A DNA stretch of 64,000 nt from Allobaculum mucilyticum. GTDB taxonomy: Bacteria; Bacillota_I; Bacilli_A; Erysipelotrichales; Erysipelotrichaceae. Below are positions 51,775-61,107 of the stretch, piece by piece. Position 1 is the first letter of the stretch. The number at the start of each line of letters is the position of its first letter. Where the stretch lies: positions 744,001 to 808,000 of the forward strand of contig NZ_CP078089.1 of assembly GCF_022701195.1 (NCBI RefSeq), in the 5' to 3' direction. The notes below the pieces were generated by a model. The model ran no database searches, was not told the DNA's origin, and worked only from the letters and a program-made list of their open reading frames with translations. The position numbers were made by a program, and so were the translations under genes.

Positions 51775-52603
51775 CCCGGTTGATCAGTTTGCATCGTCCT
51801 TCAGCGAAAAGGTTCATAACGAAGATGCACTGTACGCCGACGATACGCTCTGGATCGTTGCAGACGGCGCGTCCGCAATCGGTCCTGGCGACTGCATGAA
51901 AACCGGCAGCGACGCCGCCTGGCTCTCTCATGCACTTGCTGACGCGCATGAAGCGTTTAAAGACTTCACGAAGCCTCTTGAAGAGCTTGTCCGCCAGCAG
52001 CTGATCCACCTAAAAGAAAGTTTTCCCAATGACGGCATTTCGCCAAGCGCTGCAATTGCGATTGCGCGTCTCAATGAAGAACGTGGAAAGCTGGAAACCT
52101 TCGTTCTTGGCGACTGTGTCATTCTGATTGAGACAGCAGATGGAACGCTGCGGATCAGCGATGATGCCGTTTCGCATTTTGACCAGAAAGTCATCGACCG
52201 CATGGTTCAGATTTCTCAAAGCGAAGGCATTCCCTTTCTGCAGACAAGACAGGATGAGCGGATCCGTTCCATGCTTGCCCAGAACCGTTCGAAAAAGAAT
52301 ACGCCAGATGGCTACTCGATCATCGATCTGAACGCAAACTGGCCTTCCAGCCTGCAAAGCGAGATCGATATAAAGGACGTACACGCGATTGCTCTGTTTT
52401 CCGACGGCTTTGATCAGCTGCAGGAATTTATGCATCTGGGCAACGATGCCTTTATGAAGATGATCCTGGAGGATCCTTCCAGAGCGATGGATTTCCTGTA
52501 CTGCTATCAGGAAAAGGACGCAAAGTGTCTGCAGCTGCCCAGACTGAAAAAGCGCGATGATACGACGCTTGTCTGCGCTGAATTTCTGGCCCTCTCTGTT
52601 TAA
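51767..52603 (+). CDS. PP2C-like protein phosphatase
   Basis: A 278-residue protein of the PPM/PP2C-like superfamily. Motifs in order: 'LWIVADGASAIGPGD' (metal Asp), 'AIAIARLNEERGKLETFVLGDCVILI', 'ALFSDGFDQL', and 'RDDTTLVCAEF' at the end. It is probably a serine/threonine phosphatase, or a sensor derived from one. ATG 51767 is inside the end of the HAD-like gene; GGGGG lies 6 nt upstream, so it is translationally coupled. A strong bidirectional terminator follows. Confidence 0.78.
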   Translation: MNSPVDQFASSFSEKVHNEDALYADDTLWIVADGASAIGPGDCMKTGSDAAWLSHALADAHEAFKDFTKPLEELVRQQLIHLKESFPNDGISPSAAIAIARLNEERGKLETFVLGDCVILIETADGTLRISDDAVSHFDQKVIDRMVQISQSEGIPFLQTRQDERIRSMLAQNRSKKNTPDGYSIIDLNANWPSSLQSEIDIKDVHAIALFSDGFDQLQEFMHLGNDAFMKMILEDPSRAMDFLYCYQEKDAKCLQLPRLKKRDDTTLVCAEFLALSV

Positions 52604-52638
52604 GACCTGCAAAACAAGTTTCTTCTCAAATTAAAAAT

Positions 52639-52686
52639 GGCTCCGGATCTCTGTTTGTGCAGAGAGCCGGAGCCTTTGTGTTTTTC
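52639..52686. terminator. Bidirectional terminator between convergent genes
   Basis: A perfect 15-bp stem (52639-52653 with 52660-52674), followed on the plus strand by TTTGTGTTTTT and on the minus strand by ATTTTTAA. It separates the PP2C-like gene and the beta-helix transferase. Confidence 0.9.
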
Positions 52687-52689
52687 AGA

Positions 52690-53361
52690 TCAGTCGTCGT
52701 TCTGTTTCTTTTTTACGATGTGATCGGCGTCTTTATAAATGTGATTGGCCGGAATCGTATGGCGCACACAGGAAAGCGGATAGATGTTCGTATTCTTTCC
52801 TACAATGGTTCCCGGGTTGAGGACCGAATTGCAGCCGACTTCGACATGATCGCCAAGCATGGCACCGACCTTTTTAAGGCCCGTCTCCATGCGGTGTTCG
52901 CCTTCAACGATCACCACATTCGTTTTATCGGATTTGACGTTGGAAGTGATGCTGCCAGCGCCCATGTGGGCATAGCAGCCGAGAATGGAGTCGCCGACGT
53001 AGTTGTAATGAGGAACCTGAACGTGATCAAAGAGGATGACGTTTTTCAGTTCCGTCGAGTTGCCGACAACGCAGTGTTTTCCCACAAGCGCATTGCCGCG
53101 GATAAAGGCACCCGGACGGACTTCCGTATCTTCCCCGATAATGCATGGTGTGCCAAGATACGCCGTAGCGGCAATCTTGGCACTGACATGAACGAATACG
53201 CCTGGTTCGCGTTCGATGTATTCATTTCGTGACAGATCTTTCTGCAGCTGAACAATCAGCTCGGAAATGCCTTTAAGAGCCTGCCAGGGATACTCAAAAT
53301 TTTTCAGCCATTCTCCGGCAAGGGAATGTTCAAATGAATAGAGGTCTTTTGTTTTTAACAT
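52690..53361 (-). CDS. Left-handed beta-helix transferase (GlmU C-terminal-like)
   Basis: A 223-residue protein. An N-terminal helical segment (about 1-50) precedes hexapeptide repeats (about 55-200: 'AYLGTPCIIGEDTEVRPGAFIRGNALVGKHCVVGNSTELKNVILFD' region). 'GSITSNVKSDK' and 'GAMLGDHVEVGCNSVLNPGTIVG' match UDP-GlcNAc pyrophosphorylase-related acyltransferases. No nucleotidyltransferase domain is present. It probably acetylates or modifies a nucleotide sugar for wall polymers. AGGAGG precedes the ATG. Confidence 0.8.
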   Translation of the reverse strand: MLKTKDLYSFEHSLAGEWLKNFEYPWQALKGISELIVQLQKDLSRNEYIEREPGVFVHVSAKIAATAYLGTPCIIGEDTEVRPGAFIRGNALVGKHCVVGNSTELKNVILFDHVQVPHYNYVGDSILGCYAHMGAGSITSNVKSDKTNVVIVEGEHRMETGLKKVGAMLGDHVEVGCNSVLNPGTIVGKNTNIYPLSCVRHTIPANHIYKDADHIVKKKQNDD

Positions 53362-53378
53362 TACACTTCCTCCTGCTT

Positions 53379-53430
53379 AAAAAAGACGCTGCCCGTGGTG
53401 CATCACTGTGCACGCTCTGCGGCAGCGTCT
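53379..53430 (-). terminator. Terminator after the LCP-like gene
   Basis: GACGCTGCC pairs with GGCAGCGTC (53385-53393 with 53421-53429), with an inner hairpin. Six T's follow on the minus strand. Confidence 0.85.
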
Positions 53431-53456
53431 GCATGATTCGGTTTTAAATTCCGTAT

Positions 53457-55934
53457 TTATTCGTAGGCTTCAGCATCCGGCATTTCTTCTTCACCGGTAT
53501 CTCCGTAGTCGCCTCCGTAATACCCATAGTCACCGTAATATCCGTAATAGGGATCATAGTACGGATTGTAATACATTCCGCCATAAGGATCTGCATATGG
53601 ATCCGTCTGTTCCTCTTCGGCAGGCTGTTCGGATTCAGAATCAGACTGTTCTGACTGTTCTGACTGCTCGGACGATGCCTGTTCTTCTTCCGGGGCAGCT
53701 TCCGCCGGAGCAGGCGGGTTGTATGTCCCCTGGGCAATACCGTCGGTCTCCGGTTTCTGGCCATTCAGGACAGCCTGAATGGCTGCTTTTGCTTTTTCAA
53801 GCGAATCCGGATTTGGAACAAGCATGTAGGTTGTCTCTGTCAGAATCGGAGAGTAGATCGGCTGCCAGTCGCCGGAAATGGTCGAGTAGTATACATTAAC
53901 CGGTTCAGGCAGAATCACATAGCGGCGGATCAGGGCGGTCAGCTGCGAAGCGTCGAATGTTGTCGAAAGCGATTCATCAAGAATCCGGAAAACTTCAATC
54001 ACATTGGTTGAATTGACGCCGCTTCCGGCTCTGGCCAGCTCATCGAGCATGACGAGCTGATTGAGTTCCTGATCAAAATCGCTGCCGGAGAAGCTTCCAA
54101 ACGTACCGATAATCTGCATGACTTTCGGTCCGGAAATGGTCTTCTCATCAATCTGGCCGATCGTTTCCGGAAGCAGGAAATGCATGTCTGCCCCGTCGTA
54201 AAGACCTGGAATCAGGTCATACAGCTGGGAAAGACTTGTCTCATCCACCTGGCAGAGGAAGTCGACCTTCACGCCGAATTCGTTTTCAACAACCTGAGCA
54301 AGAGCCGGCACCTGCCGCAGCGAGAACAGACCAAGACGGTCTGTTGACTGATCAGCCGGGCATCCAAAGGACGTATCGCAGGCCGAAGGAACCGCCAGTG
54401 CACGCGGAATCACAGTGACCAGTACATCATTTGTTTTTGGATTGACGGTCAGAAGCAGATTGAGCGTCGATGAATAGGCGCTCTGCGAAAGCGTCTGACG
54501 GCTTGCACTGATCAGAACCGTAAACGGATCTTCATCCACGTTAATCTCGGCTGGCGTAGACCGCACGCCGGTCGAACGGTTGATCCAGACGCCTCCGTCT
54601 TCCAGGCCTGCATTGGCCTGGGTATCGCCGGATGTTTCACGCAGAACCCGGATATCGGCGCTGCTTAAAACCGCTGCGCGCACGGACTGACCGCGTACGG
54701 CACGGTACAGCTGACCAAGCGAGTCAAAGGAGCGTGTTTTAAAATTGATGCCCTGCTTATGCAGCTCGTCAAAGACCGCCTGATTGAGTTCTTCATTGCG
54801 GCCGTTGACGATACCAATCGTCTGACTTTCAAGAGCCTGAACGGAAGCAAGCGGAATATCCGCCGGAACGAAGATGCCTCCGCTGGATGTGTATTCGGAA
54901 TTATCTGAAGCGATGGACAGAATTCCGTTTGAAATCGATGAAACATACTGTTCGCCCATCACAGCACTGATGCACATGCCAATACACAGAATAACTGCCG
55001 GCACACGCCAGATATGAGAGCGCGTCTCGAAAAACCAGTAGCCGGCAAGGGCAAGACCTGCAAGCGTAATGCCGATGACCAGTGCACCGACGGACGCTTT
55101 AAGCAGGCCAAGCTGAAGCATGGAGTACAGCAGCCATCCAAGAAAGCCAAGGACGACAAGAATGCATACAAACGGCCAGGAAAGGACAACACGGACAAAC
55201 CGTTTGCCCATCCGGCTCCAGAACGCATGATGGCGCTCTTTCTTTTCATCCAAACTGAGCGAATGATATGGAATCTCGTCATCCTCTTCAGACATTTCCT
55301 GCTCCAGGCGCTCCTGTCTGCTAAGAGATCCGGCTTCTTCTGCTTTCTGACTGTTCTCTTTTTTATTTTCTTTTCTGTTTTCTTTGCGGGCTGCCGGTTC
55401 ATCACTGACTGATTCATTCGCACTGCCCGCTTTTTCTGCAGCTTTTGCAGCCTCTGTTTTTTCAGCCGGCAGATCTGGCTGATCTTCGCCAAGCGTATGA
55501 CCCTGGAATCTCTGTCTGCGCAGACGGAAAGCAGGGTCATGGACTTCATCGAGTTTTTTCTGTGCCTGCTCGCGTGTAGTCGGATCGAGCAGTTCACTCA
55601 TGCGCGGTGAGGCGCCAAGCGTACTGGAAACGGGTGCTTCTTTGCGCGCACGCTCGAGCAGCGCTGGACTTAATGGTTCTTCACCTGAAGAATCCGGCTT
55701 TGTGCTGAAGGAAGCCGGAGCAGCGCGGCGTTCAGGCGCAACGCGTCTTGGGCGGTCAGGTGCAGCTTTGTAAGTTATTTCTGCACCTTCGGTGACTGCT
55801 TTTTTCACCGGTCTGCCGGGTCCTTCCTTTTTCTTCTGTTCTGTATTCTGTCCGGAAGAAACGCCTGCGCTGTTTTCTTCTGGTGCAGTCTGTTCATTGT
55901 TCATACGGCCATCATTGGCTGTCTGATCTTTCAT
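53457..55934 (-). CDS. LytR-CpsA-Psr (LCP)-like protein with altered catalytic Arg/Asp
   Basis: An 825-residue membrane protein. A ~235-residue charged, disordered cytoplasmic N-terminus is followed by three spans (about 240-320), an accessory domain (about 330-460), and an LCP-like domain (about 470-740: 'DPFTVLISASRQTLSQSAYSSTLNLLLTVNPKTNDVLVTVIPRALAVPS'-like region, here cited by position). The tail is Glu/Gln/Ser then Tyr/Gly-rich. LCP enzymes ligate undecaprenyl-linked polymers to peptidoglycan. The usual 'GSDSR...RSDT' and 'PRD' motifs are partly lost here: 'SASRQ...YSST', and 'PRA' in place of 'PRD'. Catalysis may differ. AAGGGG precedes the ATG. Confidence 0.75.
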   Translation of the reverse strand: MKDQTANDGRMNNEQTAPEENSAGVSSGQNTEQKKKEGPGRPVKKAVTEGAEITYKAAPDRPRRVAPERRAAPASFSTKPDSSGEEPLSPALLERARKEAPVSSTLGASPRMSELLDPTTREQAQKKLDEVHDPAFRLRRQRFQGHTLGEDQPDLPAEKTEAAKAAEKAGSANESVSDEPAARKENRKENKKENSQKAEEAGSLSRQERLEQEMSEEDDEIPYHSLSLDEKKERHHAFWSRMGKRFVRVVLSWPFVCILVVLGFLGWLLYSMLQLGLLKASVGALVIGITLAGLALAGYWFFETRSHIWRVPAVILCIGMCISAVMGEQYVSSISNGILSIASDNSEYTSSGGIFVPADIPLASVQALESQTIGIVNGRNEELNQAVFDELHKQGINFKTRSFDSLGQLYRAVRGQSVRAAVLSSADIRVLRETSGDTQANAGLEDGGVWINRSTGVRSTPAEINVDEDPFTVLISASRQTLSQSAYSSTLNLLLTVNPKTNDVLVTVIPRALAVPSACDTSFGCPADQSTDRLGLFSLRQVPALAQVVENEFGVKVDFLCQVDETSLSQLYDLIPGLYDGADMHFLLPETIGQIDEKTISGPKVMQIIGTFGSFSGSDFDQELNQLVMLDELARAGSGVNSTNVIEVFRILDESLSTTFDASQLTALIRRYVILPEPVNVYYSTISGDWQPIYSPILTETTYMLVPNPDSLEKAKAAIQAVLNGQKPETDGIAQGTYNPPAPAEAAPEEEQASSEQSEQSEQSDSESEQPAEEEQTDPYADPYGGMYYNPYYDPYYGYYGDYGYYGGDYGDTGEEEMPDAEAYE

Positions 55935-56212
55935 TTCAATCCCCTTATCCTCTATATCCCCTGGATCTGTGATCTGGATCTGCTGTCATATTCTGTCAGC
56001 GATCTGAATTCCGGCCGCAGCAGACATATTCTGCCGTGAGGGCCTGATTCAGCATCGGTGTGTATTTTCTCTGCGAATTTATCCGAAGTGTACAGTCCGG
56101 TAAATGCCGCTTTCAAGTATACGATGATTCTTTCAGTCCTGTGCGGATTGTAAACCTGCTCTTCGACAGAAAACACATACTTTCGAAATTTTCAGGCTGT
56201 TAAAGCTTTCAG
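55935..56212. other. Intergenic region upstream of the LCP-like gene
   Basis: It holds the promoter region of the LCP-like gene on the minus strand. No convincing terminator for pcrA and no gene were identified. Confidence 0.35.
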
Positions 56213-58390
56213 CTAATGCTGGATACTGCTGATCGCATCCGATCCGATCTTTTTCAGGCGCGCTTTTGCGGAAAGAACGCGCTTTGTCTGCAGAGAATCA
56301 AACTGAACTGTGATCTTTCCGGCTGCCGCATCCAGATCAAGAATGACGCCGCGTCCGAAAATTGCATGTTCAACCAGATCGCCGGCCTGCAGATCATCTT
56401 CTGCAAGCTGGTGGCCTTTGAGCGATGCGCTTTTCATTTTGATCATCCGCCCGGCGGCTTCCTGCAGATTCTTTGGAATCGGCGGCTCCCACAGGACATT
56501 ATCCAGTCCGATATCGAACAGAAAACGGGAAGGCATCCGCATCGATCCGGAATGCAGCAGACCGGCAGCCTCGCTTAAATAGAGTTCTTTTTTCGCACGG
56601 GTTACGCCGACAAAAGCCAGGCGTCGTTCTTCTTCCATGGCCTGAATGGTTTTCGTCTGTCTGGAAGGAAAAATGCCTTCATTGAGTCCCATTAAAAAGA
56701 CCGCATCAAATTCAAGACCTTTGGCATTATGGACAGTCATCAGCCGTACCCGGTCTGCAGCTGTGCTCTGATCGCCGGCTGAAAACAGAGCGGTATGGGT
56801 CAGCCACTGATCAAGTGTCGTATCTTCACCCCACGAAAGTTCATATTCTGCTGCAGCCTGCTTGAGCTCAGCCAGGTTATCGAGACGATCCTGTGCTCCC
56901 TTCAGACGCAGCTCTTTTTCATAGCCTGATTTGAGCAGCACTTCATCCAGCACCCGCGTAATCAAGCGCGCCTGCCATGCGGTATGTTCAACAAGTTCGA
57001 CATAGCTTTCCGCCTGCGTTGATTCGAATCTTGGCGTATGCAGATTTTCAATCAGAGCCTGATACAGAGTCAGTGAATGCTCTTCGGCATACTCCTTGAG
57101 AAACTGAATCCGCCCCTTGCCGATATTGCGGGCCGGCATATTGATTGTGCGCAGAAAGTCGAGATCGTTTTTATACAGCAGCATCCGACAGTACGCCAGT
57201 GCTGTCTTGATTTCCTCGCGGGAGAAAAACGGGACGCCCGAGCAGATCGTATATGGAATCTGCGCTTCAATCAGCGCATCTTCTACAGGCCTTGAAAGGT
57301 AATGAGCCCGGTAGAGAACCGCCATATCTTTATAACGGAATCCCTGCTCGCTCAGCTCATGAATGCGGGCCGTAATCGCTCCGCCCTCTTTTTCCGGACT
57401 TTCAAAATGACCGGCACGGACAGCGTCTCCCGATTCGCACACCGGAATCAGATACTTTTCGATCCGGTTTTTATTTTTAGAAATGAGTTCATTGGCGCAG
57501 TTGAGAATCTGCGGCGTTGAACGGTAGTTTTCATTGAGAAAAATGGTCTGTGTGCCCGGAAAGCGGCGGTCAAAATCGAGCAGGAAGCGCACATTGGCCC
57601 CGCGCCATGTGTAAATCGTCTGGTCCGGGTCGCCGACGATAAACAGGTTGTGATGGACCTGGACGAGCGTTTCGACCAGTTCATACTGCAGCGGGTCAAT
57701 ATCCTGAAACTCATCGACCATGATGTATTCAAACCGGTCCTGCCACTTTTCGGCAGTCTGCGGATTTTCCTTAAAAATCTTGAGTGTCAGCAGAATCAGA
57801 TCGTTATAGTCCAGACCGAAGTTTTTCTTCTGAAAGCACAGATAGCCATAGAAAATGATGTCGTCGACTTCGCTGGACTGGGCATACTTTTTCGCGAGCT
57901 GCTCAGGCGAAAGATCGACAAGCTCCTGTACATATTCAGGATGATTCTTAATCTTCTGAATTTCGATCATGTCACGGGCTTTAGAAAACGTCATATCCCG
58001 CAGAGTCAGGCCGTTTTCTTCATAGACCTGACGCAGAATGTCATCGATGTCTGAATTATCGAGAACCACAAAGGATTTCGGGTAATTAACGATGTGGCTC
58101 TCTTCGCGCAGGATCATGCTGCAAAGCGAATGAAAGGTACTGATCGTACCGGTTTCTTCATCCCTGACCAGCGAACGGATGCGGGTGCGCATTTCGCCGG
58201 CTGCCTTATTGGTAAAAGTAATCGAGAGAATGTTCTCCGGCAGAATGCCCATCTCGCAAAGATAGGCAAAGCGCATAGCAAGAGTCCTGGTTTTACCCGA
58301 ACCTGCACCGGCAACAACGCGCACATACCCTTCAGTCGTTTCTACCGCCTGCACCTGATGCTCATTGAGAAAGTATTCTTCGCTGCTCAT
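56213..58390 (-). CDS. pcrA: UvrD/PcrA-type DNA helicase
   Basis: A 725-residue SF1A helicase. Walker A 'VAGAGSGKTRTLAMR' (near 25-40), motif II 'VDEFQDIDPLQYELV', motif III 'GDPDQTIYTWRGA', motif IV 'LNENYRSTPQIL', motif V 'MTVHNAKGLEFDAVFL' and motif VI 'EERRLAFVGVTRAK' are all present. The C-terminus has a Tudor-like RNA polymerase-binding fold ('GDLVEHAIFGRGVILDLD'). It unwinds DNA in repair and removes stalled polymerase or RecA. It overlaps the lipid-kinase gene by 4 nt, in the same operon. Confidence 0.94.
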   Translation of the reverse strand: MSSEEYFLNEHQVQAVETTEGYVRVVAGAGSGKTRTLAMRFAYLCEMGILPENILSITFTNKAAGEMRTRIRSLVRDEETGTISTFHSLCSMILREESHIVNYPKSFVVLDNSDIDDILRQVYEENGLTLRDMTFSKARDMIEIQKIKNHPEYVQELVDLSPEQLAKKYAQSSEVDDIIFYGYLCFQKKNFGLDYNDLILLTLKIFKENPQTAEKWQDRFEYIMVDEFQDIDPLQYELVETLVQVHHNLFIVGDPDQTIYTWRGANVRFLLDFDRRFPGTQTIFLNENYRSTPQILNCANELISKNKNRIEKYLIPVCESGDAVRAGHFESPEKEGGAITARIHELSEQGFRYKDMAVLYRAHYLSRPVEDALIEAQIPYTICSGVPFFSREEIKTALAYCRMLLYKNDLDFLRTINMPARNIGKGRIQFLKEYAEEHSLTLYQALIENLHTPRFESTQAESYVELVEHTAWQARLITRVLDEVLLKSGYEKELRLKGAQDRLDNLAELKQAAAEYELSWGEDTTLDQWLTHTALFSAGDQSTAADRVRLMTVHNAKGLEFDAVFLMGLNEGIFPSRQTKTIQAMEEERRLAFVGVTRAKKELYLSEAAGLLHSGSMRMPSRFLFDIGLDNVLWEPPIPKNLQEAAGRMIKMKSASLKGHQLAEDDLQAGDLVEHAIFGRGVILDLDAAAGKITVQFDSLQTKRVLSAKARLKKIGSDAISSIQH

Positions 58391-59385
58391 TCGGACCCCT
58401 TTTCTTCTTTTACTGGATTTTCCTGCTCAGCCAGCACTTCTGCCGGCAGCTCGCCGTACTCTATGCCGCTGAGCTTTGCCTGAATATGCGTCTGGGGGAG
58501 CGTAATGGAGAGCGCATGCGGGCAGGCTTTTGCCAGAACACGGTCATGTGTCCCTCCAAATTCGCCATCCAGCGTCCATGCAGTCTGCGTACCGTCAAAG
58601 GAGAACCAGGGCGACTGGACCTGAATGACAAGCGGATGATCAAAATCTGAGCGCAGGATGCAGCCGATGATCTGGTTAAGCTCCGTAATATTCATCGGAC
58701 GGCGGATAAAGACGCCCTCAAGCAGTCCGTCGCTCCAGTCGAACAGATTGCGCGTAAACAGGTCGGAACCAGCCACATAGCGCGAATTGGAAACCATGCC
58801 GTACAGGAAATCGCCCTCGATTGTTCCATCCGCCCATTCAATGCGCATCGTTTCGCAGTTGTTTTCCCAGTGTGCAAAGTCAACAGAAGAAAGTGCCTCG
58901 ATCACATACGCCAGAGAGCCTAAGCGGTTTTTGCGATTCTGGTTTGTTTTATAGGAAACTGATGTCGCCAGGCCAAATGCTGCCACATAGGAGAAGTATT
59001 CATCATTAAAACAGCCGACATCAATCGGCGCCCATGTCCTGGATGCAGCAATTTTTGCGGCATCGAGAATGTTGCGCGGAATTTCATGCGAGCTGGCAAA
59101 ATCATTGACCGTGCCGGCAGGAATGTAGCCAAGCAGCGGCTTCTGCCTGCTTTCCATCCAGCCGTTGAGCGCTTCATGAAGCATGCCGTCCCCCCCGCAG
59201 ACAACAAGCCGGTCATAGTGCTCCTGCAGATCAGCCAGGATGCGTCTTGCATCACCGGATGCCTGAGTCGGATAGACAGTGACCAGAAAGCCCTCGCCGG
59301 TAAAGAAATTGACCAGATCGCTCAGCGCACTCTGAATGCGCATGTCTCCGGCGACCGGATTATAAATAAGAAGCATTTTATTCAT
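58387..59385 (-). CDS. Diacylglycerol kinase-type lipid kinase
   Basis: A 332-residue protein of the DAGK catalytic family (YegS/BmrU/DgkB type). 'LLIYNPVAGDMR' and 'LVVCGGDGMLHEALNGWM' form the nucleotide site, with 'GYIPAGTVNDFASSHEIP' after it. The C-terminal beta-sandwich ends 'TQTAWTLDGEFGG...AKACPHALSITLP'. It phosphorylates a lipid (diacylglycerol or similar) at the inner face of the membrane, recycling lipids used in polymer synthesis. GAGGAG precedes the ATG. It overlaps pcrA by ATGA. Confidence 0.88.
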   Translation of the reverse strand: MNKMLLIYNPVAGDMRIQSALSDLVNFFTGEGFLVTVYPTQASGDARRILADLQEHYDRLVVCGGDGMLHEALNGWMESRQKPLLGYIPAGTVNDFASSHEIPRNILDAAKIAASRTWAPIDVGCFNDEYFSYVAAFGLATSVSYKTNQNRKNRLGSLAYVIEALSSVDFAHWENNCETMRIEWADGTIEGDFLYGMVSNSRYVAGSDLFTRNLFDWSDGLLEGVFIRRPMNITELNQIIGCILRSDFDHPLVIQVQSPWFSFDGTQTAWTLDGEFGGTHDRVLAKACPHALSITLPQTHIQAKLSGIEYGELPAEVLAEQENPVKEEKGSE

Positions 59386-59863
59386 GATTTCACTCCTCTC
59401 TCCTGCATCAGTCGAATTTTTCTCTGTTCTCTGTTTCAGATCGTATTTTTCAGAGCTATCGTGTTCTGTTCAGTATTCTCTTGTGTATCGCCTGACTGCC
59501 GCATTTCTTTAGACACAGGCTTTTGCAGCCTGACTGGAAAAATAAAAAGCAGGAAAAGAAAAAGGAAAGCCAGGCGGGCAATGCAGACATTATAAGCGAA
59601 AGAACAGGCGTTCAGTAGATCACAGGGCAATCTCTTTAAAATGAAAGATTTCCCCGGAAGCGTCCTGCGCTTCATCGTTCTGACTTTCTCTTCTGAGCTG
59701 TTTCGTCCGCTGGATTCTGTACCTTTCTGATGGTGCAGCCTGTAAGCAGGCGTTCTGCAGGCACCAGGTTTAAAAAGGTCTGAGCCTGCCTGTTTTCTTT
59801 CCTCATCCAAATCCGTTCAGGATTGTCTATAATGGCTTTGGCACGTCACTGAAAGGGGGCTGT
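59386..59863. other. Divergent intergenic region between lipid kinase and tagO-like gene
   Basis: It contains promoters for both directions. On the plus strand TATAAT (59828-59833) lies about 30 nt before the tagO-like start. On the minus strand no strong promoter was picked out. No gene or known RNA was recognised. Confidence 0.4.
59828..59833 (+). promoter_or_regulatory. -10 box of the tagO-like gene
   Basis: TATAAT about 30 nt upstream of the ATG at 59864, with GGGGG as ribosome site between. No clear -35 at 17 bp. Confidence 0.45.
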
Positions 59864-60943
59864 ATGACCACTGTTCTGGCGATTCTTACGCCGTTTCTGA
59901 TCTCAGCCGCGCTGATTCCAGCAGTCAAGCGGCTGTCCTATCCCTCCAATGCGTGGGCAAAAATTAACAACCGTACCATTCATCACGGCCGGATTTCCCG
60001 GATCGGAGGAATTGCCATCTATGTGGCTTTCTCCGTCGCACTGATGGTGATGTCCAAAGCCGACCGTTCCATTACCGGTATTTACCTGGCAAGTTCAGCC
60101 ATGTTCTTTATCGGACTGACAGATGACTTTCTCGACCTCCCCGCCAAGCTGAAATTTGTTCTTCAGGTTCTGGCGTCTTTGATCCTTCTTTACTTCGGGG
60201 TCAGGGTGGATACCCTGCATATTCTGGGTTATGCCATCCGTTCCAATTTCATCTGTTCACTGTTTACCATTCTCTGGGTTGTGGGCATTACCAATGCGAT
60301 CAACCTGCTCGACGGTCTGGATGGCCTTTGCGGCGGAATGATTCTGGTCGTTCTGTCTGTCATCTGCGCCATTTCCATTGTCGACCGTCGCGGAGACATG
60401 GTGCTTCTGTCCCTGATGCTCTCCGGAGCCATTCTGGGTTTCCTGCTCTACAATGCACACCCGGCTTCCATCTTCATGGGAGACTGCGGTTCGCTCTTTC
60501 TTGGATGCATGGTCGCATCGTTCTCGCTGCTTGGCTTCAAATCGTCGACCACGATTACCCTTGGCCTGCCGATCCTGACCTTGTTTCTGCCGATCATCGA
60601 TACCTTCTCTGCTATTCTGCGAAGAAAGATCAAGAACATTCCGGTCGATCAGGCAGACCGTTCCCATCTTCATCATCAGCTGCTGCGCCGCTTTGGCCAG
60701 ACGAACTCCGTCATCATCATGTGCGGAATCACCTTCCTGTTTGGCATGAGCGCCTTCGTCTACATCTACTCCCGCAAAATCGGCATTGTGCTGATTCTCG
60801 GCCTGCTGTTTGGCGTTGAGCTTTTTATCGAACGGACCGGCATGATTTCCGATTCGTTCCACCCGTTCCATTCCGCGATTCGCTTTGTCCGCCGGCTGTT
60901 TCAGAAAGCCGTAAAAAAGATCCGGAAGCGCAAATCCAGCTAG
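59864..60943 (+). CDS. tagO: Undecaprenyl-phosphate GlcNAc-1-phosphate transferase (TagO/WecA type)
   Basis: A 359-residue MraY/WecA-family enzyme with about 10-11 spans. It starts wall-polymer synthesis by putting GlcNAc-1-P on undecaprenyl phosphate. Signature residues: 'IGLTDDFLDLPAKLKF' (metal/catalytic Asp pair), 'GITNAINLLDGLDGLCGG', 'FMGDCGSLFLG', and the cytosolic 'DQADRSHLHHQLLRRFG' HxHH loop that separates WecA/TagO from MraY. The last residues are basic (KKIRKRKSS). Nearby LCP-like and rhamnose genes fit a wall-polymer cluster. GGGGG precedes the ATG. Confidence 0.92.
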   Translation: MTTVLAILTPFLISAALIPAVKRLSYPSNAWAKINNRTIHHGRISRIGGIAIYVAFSVALMVMSKADRSITGIYLASSAMFFIGLTDDFLDLPAKLKFVLQVLASLILLYFGVRVDTLHILGYAIRSNFICSLFTILWVVGITNAINLLDGLDGLCGGMILVVLSVICAISIVDRRGDMVLLSLMLSGAILGFLLYNAHPASIFMGDCGSLFLGCMVASFSLLGFKSSTTITLGLPILTLFLPIIDTFSAILRRKIKNIPVDQADRSHLHHQLLRRFGQTNSVIIMCGITFLFGMSAFVYIYSRKIGIVLILGLLFGVELFIERTGMISDSFHPFHSAIRFVRRLFQKAVKKIRKRKSS

Positions 60944-60950
60944 ATTTGTC

Positions 60951-60986
60951 CGGACTGTACAGACCATTCTGTACAGTCCGTTTTTT
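60951..60986 (+). terminator. Terminator after the tagO-like gene
   Basis: A perfect 13-bp stem CGGACTGTACAGA/TCTGTACAGTCCG (60951-60963 with 60968-60980), followed by six T's. Confidence 0.92.
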
Positions 60987-61036
60987 ATTGGCCGGCGATC
61001 CAGCTGCTGTTATTGCAGGTTCATCGCTGCGCCACA

Positions 61037-61086
61037 CGAAAAGCCGGCAGGCTTCTGCTTGGAAAATTAGCAGAATGCCTGCCGGC
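61037..61086 (-). terminator. Terminator after rfbD
   Basis: GCCGGCAGGC-TTCTGCT pairs with AGCAGAA-TGCCTGCCGGC (61043-61059 with 61069-61086; one bulged base), followed on the minus strand by TTTTCG. It closes the rhamnose genes. Confidence 0.85.
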
Positions 61087-61107
61087 AATCTTTCAGAATT
61101 GGAAAAA

